Shown here in pieces: positions 1 through 7,626 of a stretch of 48,664 nucleotides of DNA. The stretch spans positions 1 through 48,664 of the forward strand of contig JAKAQL010000013.1 in NCBI GenBank assembly GCA_021822605.1. Reading direction: 5' to 3'. Positions within the stretch are counted from its first letter, which is position 1; each line of letters opens with the position of its first letter. The notes under the pieces were generated by a model. The model did not search any database. It worked only from the letters and a program-made list of their open reading frames with translations, and had not been told where the DNA came from. The position numbers were made by a program, and so were the translations under genes. This stretch comes from Actinomycetes bacterium. GTDB lineage: Bacteria > Actinomycetota > Acidimicrobiia > Acidimicrobiales > Acidimicrobiaceae.

Positions 1-1164
1 CCCGAGCACATAGCTCCCTTGGATACTTAAGTCCTCATGAGTTCTTGGCCCTCGATGTTGGAACCCAGCGGACGGTGCTTACTCGGTCGGCTAAGTATCG
101 GTAACTACAACGTGCGAAACCTACTTCAGAACCGAGGCAGCATAGGGACCAGACGTTAGAATGACAGGAGTCGTCTCGCAAACGAAGTGGACCGGGTACG
201 AGGGGCCTTCCACCTTGGCGGGGGGATAGCGCTGACTAGCTCAAGCGCACCGCATACACAACCACCTGGGACGATATCTCCTACCCCACTTTCTAACGTA
301 CCATTGCCCGCGAGTTTGAGTGCTTCAGCCCCCGCCATGCCTTCCGTCGGTGCTTCGTCGGAGCAATGGGCGGTTTGGTCCCACGAAGACGCTGTTTGGG
401 CCAAGCCATTGCCCCTTGCTGCCGCCCTCTCTGCTGAAGGGGACCATCTTGTCAAGTACTCGTTGATTCCGGATGTTCCGGTTTATGGTGCCCCAGCTGG
501 TGTAACGCAGACCGCGATAGCGGGTGTTATAGCACTCGCTTCGACCCCAGACCCCGGATAGGCACGCCGCGCCAATTGAGCTCAGGTTAACAATCTAAGA
601 TCCAGCCAACTTAGTCTTCTGCCGCGGCTGCGGATCTCTCAGCCTGCGCCGATTTTTCCGGTCGAGCCGAACTCCGTTTACCAGATCCTCGTGTCTATCT
701 CACCCGCGCTGGTAGACCATTCCATTGCTCAGCATGGCCAAATCATTGACACCAGTTGCGACTCCATTCGCCTCGTTCAAAAGTTGCCGTGGAATGGGGC
801 TGGCGTCACTGCATCCTTGGACTGCCCTTTACTTCCATACCGAGTTCCTGACCCTTGACAACCCATGCCTTCCCATACAAACTGATGACCGTCTCCATGT
901 AATTGGGGCGTTCGTGCGCGTAGGTCTTCGTGACCCGCAACATTAATACATTGCCACATGTGTTCAGAGGCGACGGCAACTGCTCAGGGCGGGACTCCGA
1001 GGGCACTGGGATAGACACAACCAGCTTCGTAGTGACGCATGGATCGGGGAGTACGCCGAAATCACACTCGCTTACACCCCGCACGAGGGGCATTCCAAGG
1101 CGACACGTCACCGAGCTCCGCCACCACCACCGTGTGAGGTGTCCCATCTCAATCGAGATCGCGG
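1..1164. other. Gene-poor left end
   Basis: I see no convincing gene here. Reading frames exist on both strands, the longest being 173 codons on the minus strand running into the next gene, but none has a recognisable domain or a good ribosome binding site. The stretch holds one copy of a 77-bp dispersed repeat (138-214). It may be decayed coding DNA or ordinary intergenic DNA. Confidence 0.5.
138..214 (-). repeat. Dispersed 77-bp repeat, copy 1
   Basis: This segment aligns without gaps to 22170-22246, with 63 of 77 positions identical by my hand alignment. Read on the minus strand, both copies encode a similar peptide: VEGPSYPVHFVCETTP here and VEGPSYSVRLVCETTP in copy 2, each followed by a run ending PYAA. 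Several differences are synonymous or conservative. A stop codon lies a few codons upstream in each copy, so these look like fragments of one gene family. The parent family is not recognised. Confidence 0.6.
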
Positions 1165-1173
1165 TGTTATAAT
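1165..1173 (+). promoter_or_regulatory. Extended -10 promoter element
   Basis: TGTTATAAT is a perfect extended -10 (TGn followed by TATAAT) 30 bases before the lipoprotein ATG. No good -35 is seen, which is usual for this promoter type. A GGAGG ribosome binding site follows at 1192-1196. Confidence 0.6.
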
Positions 1174-1202
1174 GGGAATAGTGGTCTAGACGGAGGTACG
1201 AG

Positions 1203-2138
1203 ATGTTCAAGATAGCTAAAATATTACCTGCAAGCAGCACGTTGTTGATACCTATCGTTCTCTCGGGTGCATTGCTGGCCTCCTGTGGAGCTTCGAGCGC
1301 GTCGGCGTCGCCGGTCCACCTCGCCAATCAACAGGCGCTCCTGTCCTCCTATCGGATGACACGGCAACAGCGTTCCTTCGCGATCGGCACAGTCGAAACG
1401 ATATCGACTGACGGGGGATCTGGCACCAGCCAAACCAATGGCTACGTCTACGAGACCGGAACGAACCCGATCACTATTGACGCCAGGCTTACCAACCAGA
1501 GTCACTCGACCTTTAGCGTGGGACTCGTCGATTCCTCGGAACTCGTCGTTGGCTCCACGATCTACTTTGGCATCCCTAGTAATGAACTCGGTTTAACGAC
1601 GCTGAGCGGTGCCAAGTGGATTCAAGCACCTCTCGCCCACCCACCCTCGTTGCTTACGAGCCCCTTAGTACAAGTCAACTCCACCGATCCCACGTCAGTT
1701 TTGGCCAATTTCGCGAGCCGTACTGGAGTCCCGATCACCAAGGTGGGTCCTGCAACCGTGGACGGACATGCCACCACTGAGTACTCAGCAAGCATTAACG
1801 CTCGCCAGTTTCTCCAGGTAGCGGCTACAAAAAGTGGTGGTAAGGCGCTAGCAAAGGCGTTGAACCAGGTCAATTTCGACAGCCCGATCATGGTGAAATT
1901 CTGGATCGGCAGTAACCAACTGCTTCGACAGTACACCATTTCGATGGATATTTCGGAACCACAACCTGGAGCACCTGGCAACAACGCCCCTGCGTCATAC
2001 TCCATTCAGGTGGACCTCTCTCAATACGGCAAGACATTTCCCGCGGTGAGCGCACCAGTCGGTGGTGTCATTAACGCCAAGACCTTCATCAGCGCGATTG
2101 AGGCTGAGGGCACGCCGCCTGCAGATGCTGGTGCATAA
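1203..2138 (+). CDS. LppX/LprG-type secreted lipoprotein
   Basis: This is a 311-residue predicted lipoprotein. An N-terminal hydrophobic segment ends in the lipobox LASC with the lipidated Cys at residue 28, so it should be anchored on the outer face of the membrane. The mature part resembles the LppX/LprA/F/G and LolA group in length and in stretches such as VDGHATTEYSASI, a fold known for binding lipids or carrying them across the envelope; that assignment is by resemblance only. The ATG has a GGAGG site six bases upstream and an extended -10 promoter. It stands alone, with no lipid-export partner nearby. Confidence 0.7.
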   Translation: MFKIAKILPASSTLLIPIVLSGALLASCGASSASASPVHLANQQALLSSYRMTRQQRSFAIGTVETISTDGGSGTSQTNGYVYETGTNPITIDARLTNQSHSTFSVGLVDSSELVVGSTIYFGIPSNELGLTTLSGAKWIQAPLAHPPSLLTSPLVQVNSTDPTSVLANFASRTGVPITKVGPATVDGHATTEYSASINARQFLQVAATKSGGKALAKALNQVNFDSPIMVKFWIGSNQLLRQYTISMDISEPQPGAPGNNAPASYSIQVDLSQYGKTFPAVSAPVGGVINAKTFISAIEAEGTPPADAGA

Positions 2139-2289
2139 CGTACCCGTCAACTGCACGGATCATAGGGTTGTCCGTCTCTGCCCACCTCAAGCCATCCAGA
2201 AGAGTTGCATCTGGGTCACGGTGTGAAGAGCGAGCAGTTCGATGAATGAACTGTCTGAAGGTAGTACGTCGCACTGATAGGGCCGTTCA

Positions 2290-2341
2290 GACTGGGAGAG
2301 GGTGATCCGGGAGCGGTACTTGGGGACCCGGGCCTCCCAGT
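2290..2341. other. Long GC-rich hairpin
   Basis: ACTGGGAG at 2290-2297 pairs perfectly with CTCCCAGT at 2334-2341, and an inner CCGGG/CCCGG pair lies inside the loop. It falls about 150 bases downstream of the lipoprotein gene and has no T-run, so it is not a standard terminator. It could be part of a structured RNA or a 3' end element. Confidence 0.45.
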
Positions 2342-2382
2342 GCCGATAAGATCAGCATTGCCTCCGATTGTTGCGGTCGTGC

Positions 2383-2404
2383 TGGGAGAGGCCTTGAGCT
2401 CCCA
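2383..2404. other. Second GGGAG hairpin
   Basis: TGGGAG at 2383-2388 pairs with CTCCCA at 2399-2404 across a 10-base loop. The strand motif CTGGGAGAGG is shared with the first hairpin, suggesting one repeated structural unit. Confidence 0.4.
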
Positions 2405-3323
2405 CCGTCTCGTGAATAGAGCAATACGCTCCCACGTTGTTTGGTCATGGAAGCGAATCCGTCTATCTACTGACTAGCCGTGGGACCGAGGATAAATCGA
2501 GACCATGTCGCTCCGGTTGTCCATTGCGTGCTCAAGCGCCAGATGGCAACGCCACGATTTGAGGAAGATCCAGCCGTAATCGATCGCTATGGTGACCGCA
2601 TCTCTCGGGGAGAGGAGCCGCCCTGGGGCCTGCAAACTCGCGAGACTCGGACCGGCGACAGCCTTCGTGGGTTGAGCACCGTCAAAGGACTCGATGATAC
2701 GCTGGGAAGTGGCAAACCACCAGAAGTTTGGACGGCGACGGCCGCAACACCCCGCCGGGAGCCCGCACCTCACCAAACAGCGCCAGCAGGAGCACTCCAT
2801 CATCTGTGCTTGTCTATGACACCCTGTGTACCGCTGTCGCGGTGCTGACCGTAGTGGGCAGTCAGGCCGCACCGCCAAACGCCTTGCCACGAAAGTGCGC
2901 CTGCTGGACTTGCCCGCCACAAGAACTGTAGCCCCACCACCCCACTCGAAATGACGGTAGGTACACCATCGTTGGCGCTGATACCTAACCTGTCTCCCGT
3001 GAGCGTCTTGCGACCCAGGAGTTGCAATAGGTGCCAGTACCTACCACCAGGAGGCGCGCAGCGTATTGACGAGCCTTTGGCTGGGAATGTCGGTGCGCAC
3101 TGTCTCAGCGGATCGCGTCTGGCTTATCTGCTATTTAGCACTGCAGCTGCCCGGGGCATACAGAGTTTCAACCAGCTGTCGTCTGTGCCGACTCGGTTCG
3201 TACACACCTCTTCGAACCCTAAACGTAGCCGCATCGCACAATAATACGTACCTGCAACGGATAGACCGCGAGTGGCCGAACCAACCTTGGACAAGCGATC
3301 ATGGAGGTGTTGTTAACGGTCGG

Positions 3324-4628
3324 TTACCACTGCGGCCAGTTGCCTGGGACCGAACCTGTGGGGCTATTCTGCAGCACTCCCCCAGGCGCACCCAGCGACG
3401 ATAGCAGCTGCGAGAAGTTGTAACCAAAAGCTGTAGAGTTTGAGCCATAGAACTGGCCGTAACTCATCGCCATCGTCTCGCCCAGCGCTCCACCATCTGC
3501 CCAACCGGTCTCGATACCGTCAGGACCGTTGTAGAGTGTCCCGATAACAGTATTCGGCGTCACTGACTGCCCAACACTGACATCGGGGTTGATGTCCTCA
3601 GCGGCGTAGACCACCAGGCCCGCTGCTGGTCCATTGGTGAGTCGGTAGGTGATAAATGTACCTCCTGGCCAACCTCCGTTGAACGTTGAGAGGACCACTC
3701 CATCGCCAATGGCATAGATCGGACCATATCCGTTGTAGTCAACGCCCTGATCAATTCTCCAGATTTGGAGGTCACCGATGGAGCGAATCGGATTGGCATA
3801 ACCACTGGGCGCTACTGCGGCTGGTGAGGGAGCAACCGAGGTCGGCGGCGGGCTTGACGAGCCTTGACCCTGCGATTGACTAGCAGCCTGTTGTGCAGCC
3901 TGTGCAGCCGCCGCCTGTTGTGCAGCCGCCGCCTGTTCGGCGGCGATCTGTTGTTGTTCAATCTGGGCCTGACGAGCTTGCTCCTCGGCAGCAAGTTGGG
4001 CAGCCACCATCTGCTGGATCTGAGTATTCACACTCGACAGCTCTGTCGACGCTTGCTGTTGCGCTGATTGCGCCTTCGCCTCCTGGGCACTCAACAAGTT
4101 GAGCAGTGATGCCTGTTGTGACTGATCAGCCCGTAGCTGCGATTGCTGATTCGCGAGTTGTTGTTGCACCGCTTCATAGGCATTGACCGCCTCTTCCTGG
4201 GTGGATGATGCGGTCGAGATGTCCTCCTGTGCAACCGCGGACGAGTTTGGGTTGTCCTGTAGAACGCTCAGGACCTGCGAGTCGGTACCGGCCTGCGCAA
4301 ATAGCGAAACGGCTTCTGAAACAATTTCAGCGTGAAGTTTCTTCAGCTCCGACTGCTTTTGAGCGATTGCCGCCTCTACGGTACTTTCCTTCGCTTGCAG
4401 CTGCTGAATCTGGGTCTCAACCGATGCGTAGTGTGAGCTGATCGATTGAACCTGTGCGTTAAGTGCTGCGATCCTCTGTGTTAGCGCACTAGCCTCCTGC
4501 TTCATTGACTGAACAGAACTCGTGAGCTGGGGATGAACCTCCGACGAAGTCGACACCGAGATCAGTACGACAGCTACTGCCGCACCTCCGATCGCCTGCC
4601 AGGCAGTACGCCTGAGCCGGTTTCTCAT
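3324..4628 (-). CDS. Coiled-coil envelope protein, degenerate LytM/M23 domain
   Basis: This 434-residue protein has an N-terminal membrane anchor or signal (about residues 8-27) and a long coiled coil (about 35-245, rich in Gln and Ala), as in EnvC/PcsB-like proteins. A low-complexity Ala/Gln/Pro/Ser linker follows, then a C-terminal domain around residues 285-365 that follows the M23 (LytM) pattern. The zinc ligands appear lost: the first His position reads RIDQGVDYNG, and the region that usually carries HxH reads VVYAAED. Degenerate LytM domains are known as activators of amidases rather than enzymes, so a role in cell separation is likely but unproven. The ATG has a TGGAGGG site upstream. 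Confidence 0.7.
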   Translation of the reverse strand: MRNRLRRTAWQAIGGAAVAVVLISVSTSSEVHPQLTSSVQSMKQEASALTQRIAALNAQVQSISSHYASVETQIQQLQAKESTVEAAIAQKQSELKKLHAEIVSEAVSLFAQAGTDSQVLSVLQDNPNSSAVAQEDISTASSTQEEAVNAYEAVQQQLANQQSQLRADQSQQASLLNLLSAQEAKAQSAQQQASTELSSVNTQIQQMVAAQLAAEEQARQAQIEQQQIAAEQAAAAQQAAAAQAAQQAASQSQGQGSSSPPPTSVAPSPAAVAPSGYANPIRSIGDLQIWRIDQGVDYNGYGPIYAIGDGVVLSTFNGGWPGGTFITYRLTNGPAAGLVVYAAEDINPDVSVGQSVTPNTVIGTLYNGPDGIETGWADGGALGETMAMSYGQFYGSNSTAFGYNFSQLLSSLGAPGGVLQNSPTGSVPGNWPQW

Positions 4629-4692
4629 CTACAAACCCTCCAGATACTCGGCGGTGGTCCACTGTGGGACAAGACCGAAATAGCCTGCGCAC

Positions 4693-4721
4693 AGACTAAC
4701 ACGGCTATACCGAAACCGCAA
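4693..4721 (-). promoter_or_regulatory. Promoter of the LytM-like gene
   Basis: On the minus strand TTGCGG and TAGTCT are separated by 17 bases, a good vegetative promoter spacing. The -10 lies about 65 bases before the ATG at 4628. Confidence 0.5.
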
Positions 4722-5076
4722 CCCTTCAAACAGTCATCGGCATAAATTGACATCTACTCAAACAACCCTGACGCACAGCTTGAGGTATCGCGAAGCTCAA
4801 CCGTATCTTTCAGGTCTTGATTTAAACAGAGCCTGTAGGAGTCTTTGATCTCCAGGCAATCGCTCGGCAAGTTACCTTGACAGGGGCCGATGGAGGTTAA
4901 GGGCGAGATTCCCCACCATCCTCTCTTCGCTGTGGTTGCTTCGCGGTGGCGGGGTTTCACTTGGGTAGGCCGTCTCATCATCGTCTCAACCTGGACCGAT
5001 TGACTTTAGCACCTCCACAGGTTGGAATCCGTAAACGCAGGAGCCTTCTAATTGATACAAGATCCAGAATCACAGC
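4722..5076 (-). other. Structured intergenic or leader region
   Basis: This lies between the flavoprotein stop and the LytM-like promoter, in the same direction. On the minus strand it carries a CCCC-G-CCACC / GGTGGGG stem (about 4911-4955) and, downstream, the hairpin at 4831-4857. No open frame here has a recognisable domain. It could be the flavoprotein transcript's 3' region or a long leader. Confidence 0.35.
4831..4857 (-). terminator. Possible terminator hairpin
   Basis: On the minus strand GCCT-GGAG pairs with CTCC-AGGC around an eight-base loop, with a small bulge, followed by TCTGTTTAAA. The T content is modest. It lies about 220 bases downstream of the flavoprotein stop and upstream of the LytM-like promoter. 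Confidence 0.35.
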
Positions 5077-6447
5077 TCAGACCAGAGTACGGGCCGCCCT
5101 GGATATTGCCTCATGAGCCAACGGATGTTGATCAGCAATTGAGGCAACGTCTGCAATAGTCGCTCCCAACGCGATCGCTGTCGCTAGTTCGCCGATGAGC
5201 TGGCCTGCCTCTTCTCCCACCACCCAGGCTCCAAGCAGGCGACCTGAACGCGCATCCCCAAAGAGTCGGACCTCGCCATAGGGCTCATTCAAGATCTGTG
5301 TCCGTGCCTCATGATCGAAGGGTGCCGCTACCTCAACCGTCTCGATCCCTCGGTTGATTAGGTCGGCTCGAGTCGATCCGACCCAGGCTGCCTCTGGGAA
5401 GGTAAAGATAGTGGCAGGTATTGTCTGGGGATCGACACGATCTACCGTTCGACCGGCCAGGATATTGCGAGCAACCGCTAGAGATTCGCGCGTGGCGGCG
5501 TGGAAGAGCATTTGGGTTCCCGTGATATCCCCTGCCGCAAAGATCGACTGCTCCCTTGTCGTACCTCCAGGTCCAACTATGAGCCGGCCCCGTTCATCGA
5601 GTAGACCAAGGGCCTCGGCACCGAGTGGGAGCACTGGATGCCGCCCGGTGGCCAATAAGACCAAATCTGCTTCAAAGAATGAAGGCTTTCCGAGCTTGGA
5701 GTACTTCACGCGATGACGGTCATCGACCTCCGTCACTTCGGCGCCGAGTTCGACACCAATTCCCTGCGCTAGGCCCTTAGCAACTAGCTCTGCAAAGTCA
5801 GGGTCCATACCTGGGAGCAGCTGATCGGCAACCTCGAATACCGTGACATCGACACCAAGGGCATGCCACATCGTCGCCACCTCTAGCCCAATGTATCCGC
5901 CTCCTATGACAGCGAGCCTGGCAGGCAACTCAGTGACCGTCGGTGTGACTGCGAACAAATCTCTACTTGTGACACAGTGCTCGATTCCCTTGATCGGTGG
6001 CATCGAGATATCCGACCCAGAAGCAAGGAGAATGTACTTTGCAGTCACCGTCTTGGCCTCAGACTTGGTCTCGAATGCCACAGTATGGGGGTCTAGGAGG
6101 GTTGCGATACCATCAATCAGGCGGATGCGGTCTCCGAGACTTGCGAGCTCCTGATCATGCTGTTGATAACGCAGTTGCTGCACCGAATCCTTGAATGCAA
6201 CCATCGACCGATAATCAGGCGGAGTCTCTGCTCGGAAGTATGGCATCGTACGGATGCCACGATACAACTCAGCTCCCTCGCGAATGGTCTTTGAAGGGAC
6301 GCATCCTTCAGCCAGACAATTCCCACTCATCACTCCCTTTGGATCAAGCATGAGAACTCGCTGGCCGGTACGGGCGAGTTGAAAGGCAGCGGGATAAGCG
6401 CCGCCGCCAGCTCCAATCGTGATGAGATCATATTCATAATCATTCAC
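5077..6447 (-). CDS. Dihydrolipoamide-dehydrogenase-like flavoprotein disulfide reductase
   Basis: This is a class I pyridine nucleotide-disulfide oxidoreductase of about 456 residues. It shows the N-terminal FAD motif (GAGGGAYPAA), the redox-active pair GNCLAEGCVPSK (Cys-x4-Cys), the NAD(P) motif VIGGGYIGLEVA, and a C-terminal dimerisation domain ending in QHPLAHEA, where His and Glu form the active-site base. The family includes lipoamide dehydrogenase, mercuric reductase and related enzymes; with no 2-oxoacid dehydrogenase genes alongside, the substrate is open. I place the start at GTG 6447 because the upstream TTGGAG serves better as a ribosome binding site than as the first codons; a TTG at 6462 is the alternative. 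Confidence 0.8.
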   Translation of the reverse strand: MNDYEYDLITIGAGGGAYPAAFQLARTGQRVLMLDPKGVMSGNCLAEGCVPSKTIREGAELYRGIRTMPYFRAETPPDYRSMVAFKDSVQQLRYQQHDQELASLGDRIRLIDGIATLLDPHTVAFETKSEAKTVTAKYILLASGSDISMPPIKGIEHCVTSRDLFAVTPTVTELPARLAVIGGGYIGLEVATMWHALGVDVTVFEVADQLLPGMDPDFAELVAKGLAQGIGVELGAEVTEVDDRHRVKYSKLGKPSFFEADLVLLATGRHPVLPLGAEALGLLDERGRLIVGPGGTTREQSIFAAGDITGTQMLFHAATRESLAVARNILAGRTVDRVDPQTIPATIFTFPEAAWVGSTRADLINRGIETVEVAAPFDHEARTQILNEPYGEVRLFGDARSGRLLGAWVVGEEAGQLIGELATAIALGATIADVASIADQHPLAHEAISRAARTLV

Positions 6448-7626
6448 AGTAACTGACTCCAATCCGATAGCTCAACCACTGAAACTACACGGCGTCGGTC
6501 GTCCAACCTATGACTCCACAACCGTTAGGGACTTTTGGCCGGCAGAAAGGGAAGCTAGACCAATTCGCGGGCAACCTTGTCTTGACCCGCCCACACGCCC
6601 TGATACTGACTGTTCTTGACAAGTTCGAGTGCCCGCGGCTCGGGCGTCGCCCACGTTCAAACCCTGTTTGCCCCACCTGCCGAAGCAACCGACACTCGAT
6701 CCAGGATTCTCCGCAAGGCCGGAACTCAGAGGTTACGATAACCATTGTCGTAGGCAATCCACCGTGATCGAGGACTAGCGACTGCAACTCCGAGGGCCGC
6801 CGTTCTAAGGCCGATGAACGATCGACATTCGGATGATGCAGCACTACGAACAGGTGCTACCCAGAAGGCTGCGCCAGATGAGACTGGCGAATCCCCCTGC
6901 TCCAAGGTAACCACACGCGATTACTCAGATGGGTATCCTCAGGAGAGGAGTGTGTCGCACGTCACGTGGAAACGTCCCCTAGTGAACCCGGACACCGTCG
7001 GCGAGGCTCTCCCTCCACCTGAACCTTAGGGCCACCTCGGTCTTGCGCAGTTCAGGCTACCCGATGGGCGGGCAACTGCGCAAGGACACATGGCCTGCCG
7101 GCGATGTTGATCGCACCAGACCCTGTCAGCCAGGCCACGCGCCGAAGCTCGCCTCGGCATTCCATTTGATCACCAACCAGTCGGTCTCGAGTACTCCCCG
7201 GCCAACCGTTATCGAACACATCTGGGAGTGCGTTGTGAGATTCCGAATTTGACGGACGTCAGCGACCAGTGCGCGCGTCCCGCCAGGAGGTAACTACGAG
7301 GCATGTCGCACTGTGACTGCATCCCCGGACCTGGAGCAGGTGGAAGGCCTGTCGAACCTAAGGTCGACCCTTCACATACGGGGGACGGACGTCATTGTCG
7401 ACGGCATAGCGGGTTTGCTTGGTTGACCTTGTCGCACCATTTTTCGTGGCCCACAGGAAGGTCGGTTAGGACATTCTCGTGGACAAGACGCGGGAGCCGC
7501 CATGCGACGACTCCCGCGTTTCCTACTTGCCCGACGAGATACTCCAACTTCGCCAAACAAGGCTAGGTCCGTCGACGTTCATCGCACTCGGGTTACTACA
7601 CCTGCACACACCCATTGTGGTCAAGC
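6448..7626. other. Gene-poor region between flavoprotein and nrdJ
   Basis: Nearly 1.2 kb with only short overlapping frames on both strands. An 87-codon plus-strand frame at 7303 has an AGGAGG upstream but at 12 bases' spacing, and its product looks like random Arg/His-rich sequence, so I do not call it. A strong hairpin at 7488-7519 is listed separately. Confidence 0.5.
7488..7519. other. Nine-base-pair GC-rich hairpin
   Basis: ACGCGGGAG at 7488-7496 pairs perfectly with CTCCCGCGT at 7511-7519 across 14 bases. It is about 110 bases beyond the nrdJ stop, so it may end or protect that transcript, though there is no T-run. Confidence 0.45.

Larger units (their letters stand above)
2139..3323. 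other. Gene-poor convergent intergenic region
   Basis: Nearly 1.2 kb lies between two converging genes. Reading frames here are short, overlap on several strands and show no recognisable domain. The notable content is a pair of GGGAG-based inverted repeats near 2290-2404, annotated separately. I see no tRNA, insertion sequence or CRISPR. Confidence 0.5.

Noticed and set aside
806-1327. 173-codon minus-strand frame overlapping the lipoprotein gene start.
   Set aside because: No recognisable domain, overlaps a well-supported gene and its promoter, and lacks a convincing ribosome binding site.
4861-4990. Possible c-di-AMP (ydaO) riboswitch ahead of the LytM-like gene.
   Set aside because: Only short loose similarities; the conserved helices cannot be assembled by eye. 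Kept only as a low-interest lead.
7303-7566. 87-codon plus-strand frame with AGGAGG upstream.
   Set aside because: Spacing of 12 bases is long and the Arg/His/Pro-rich product looks like a chance frame across a palindrome.
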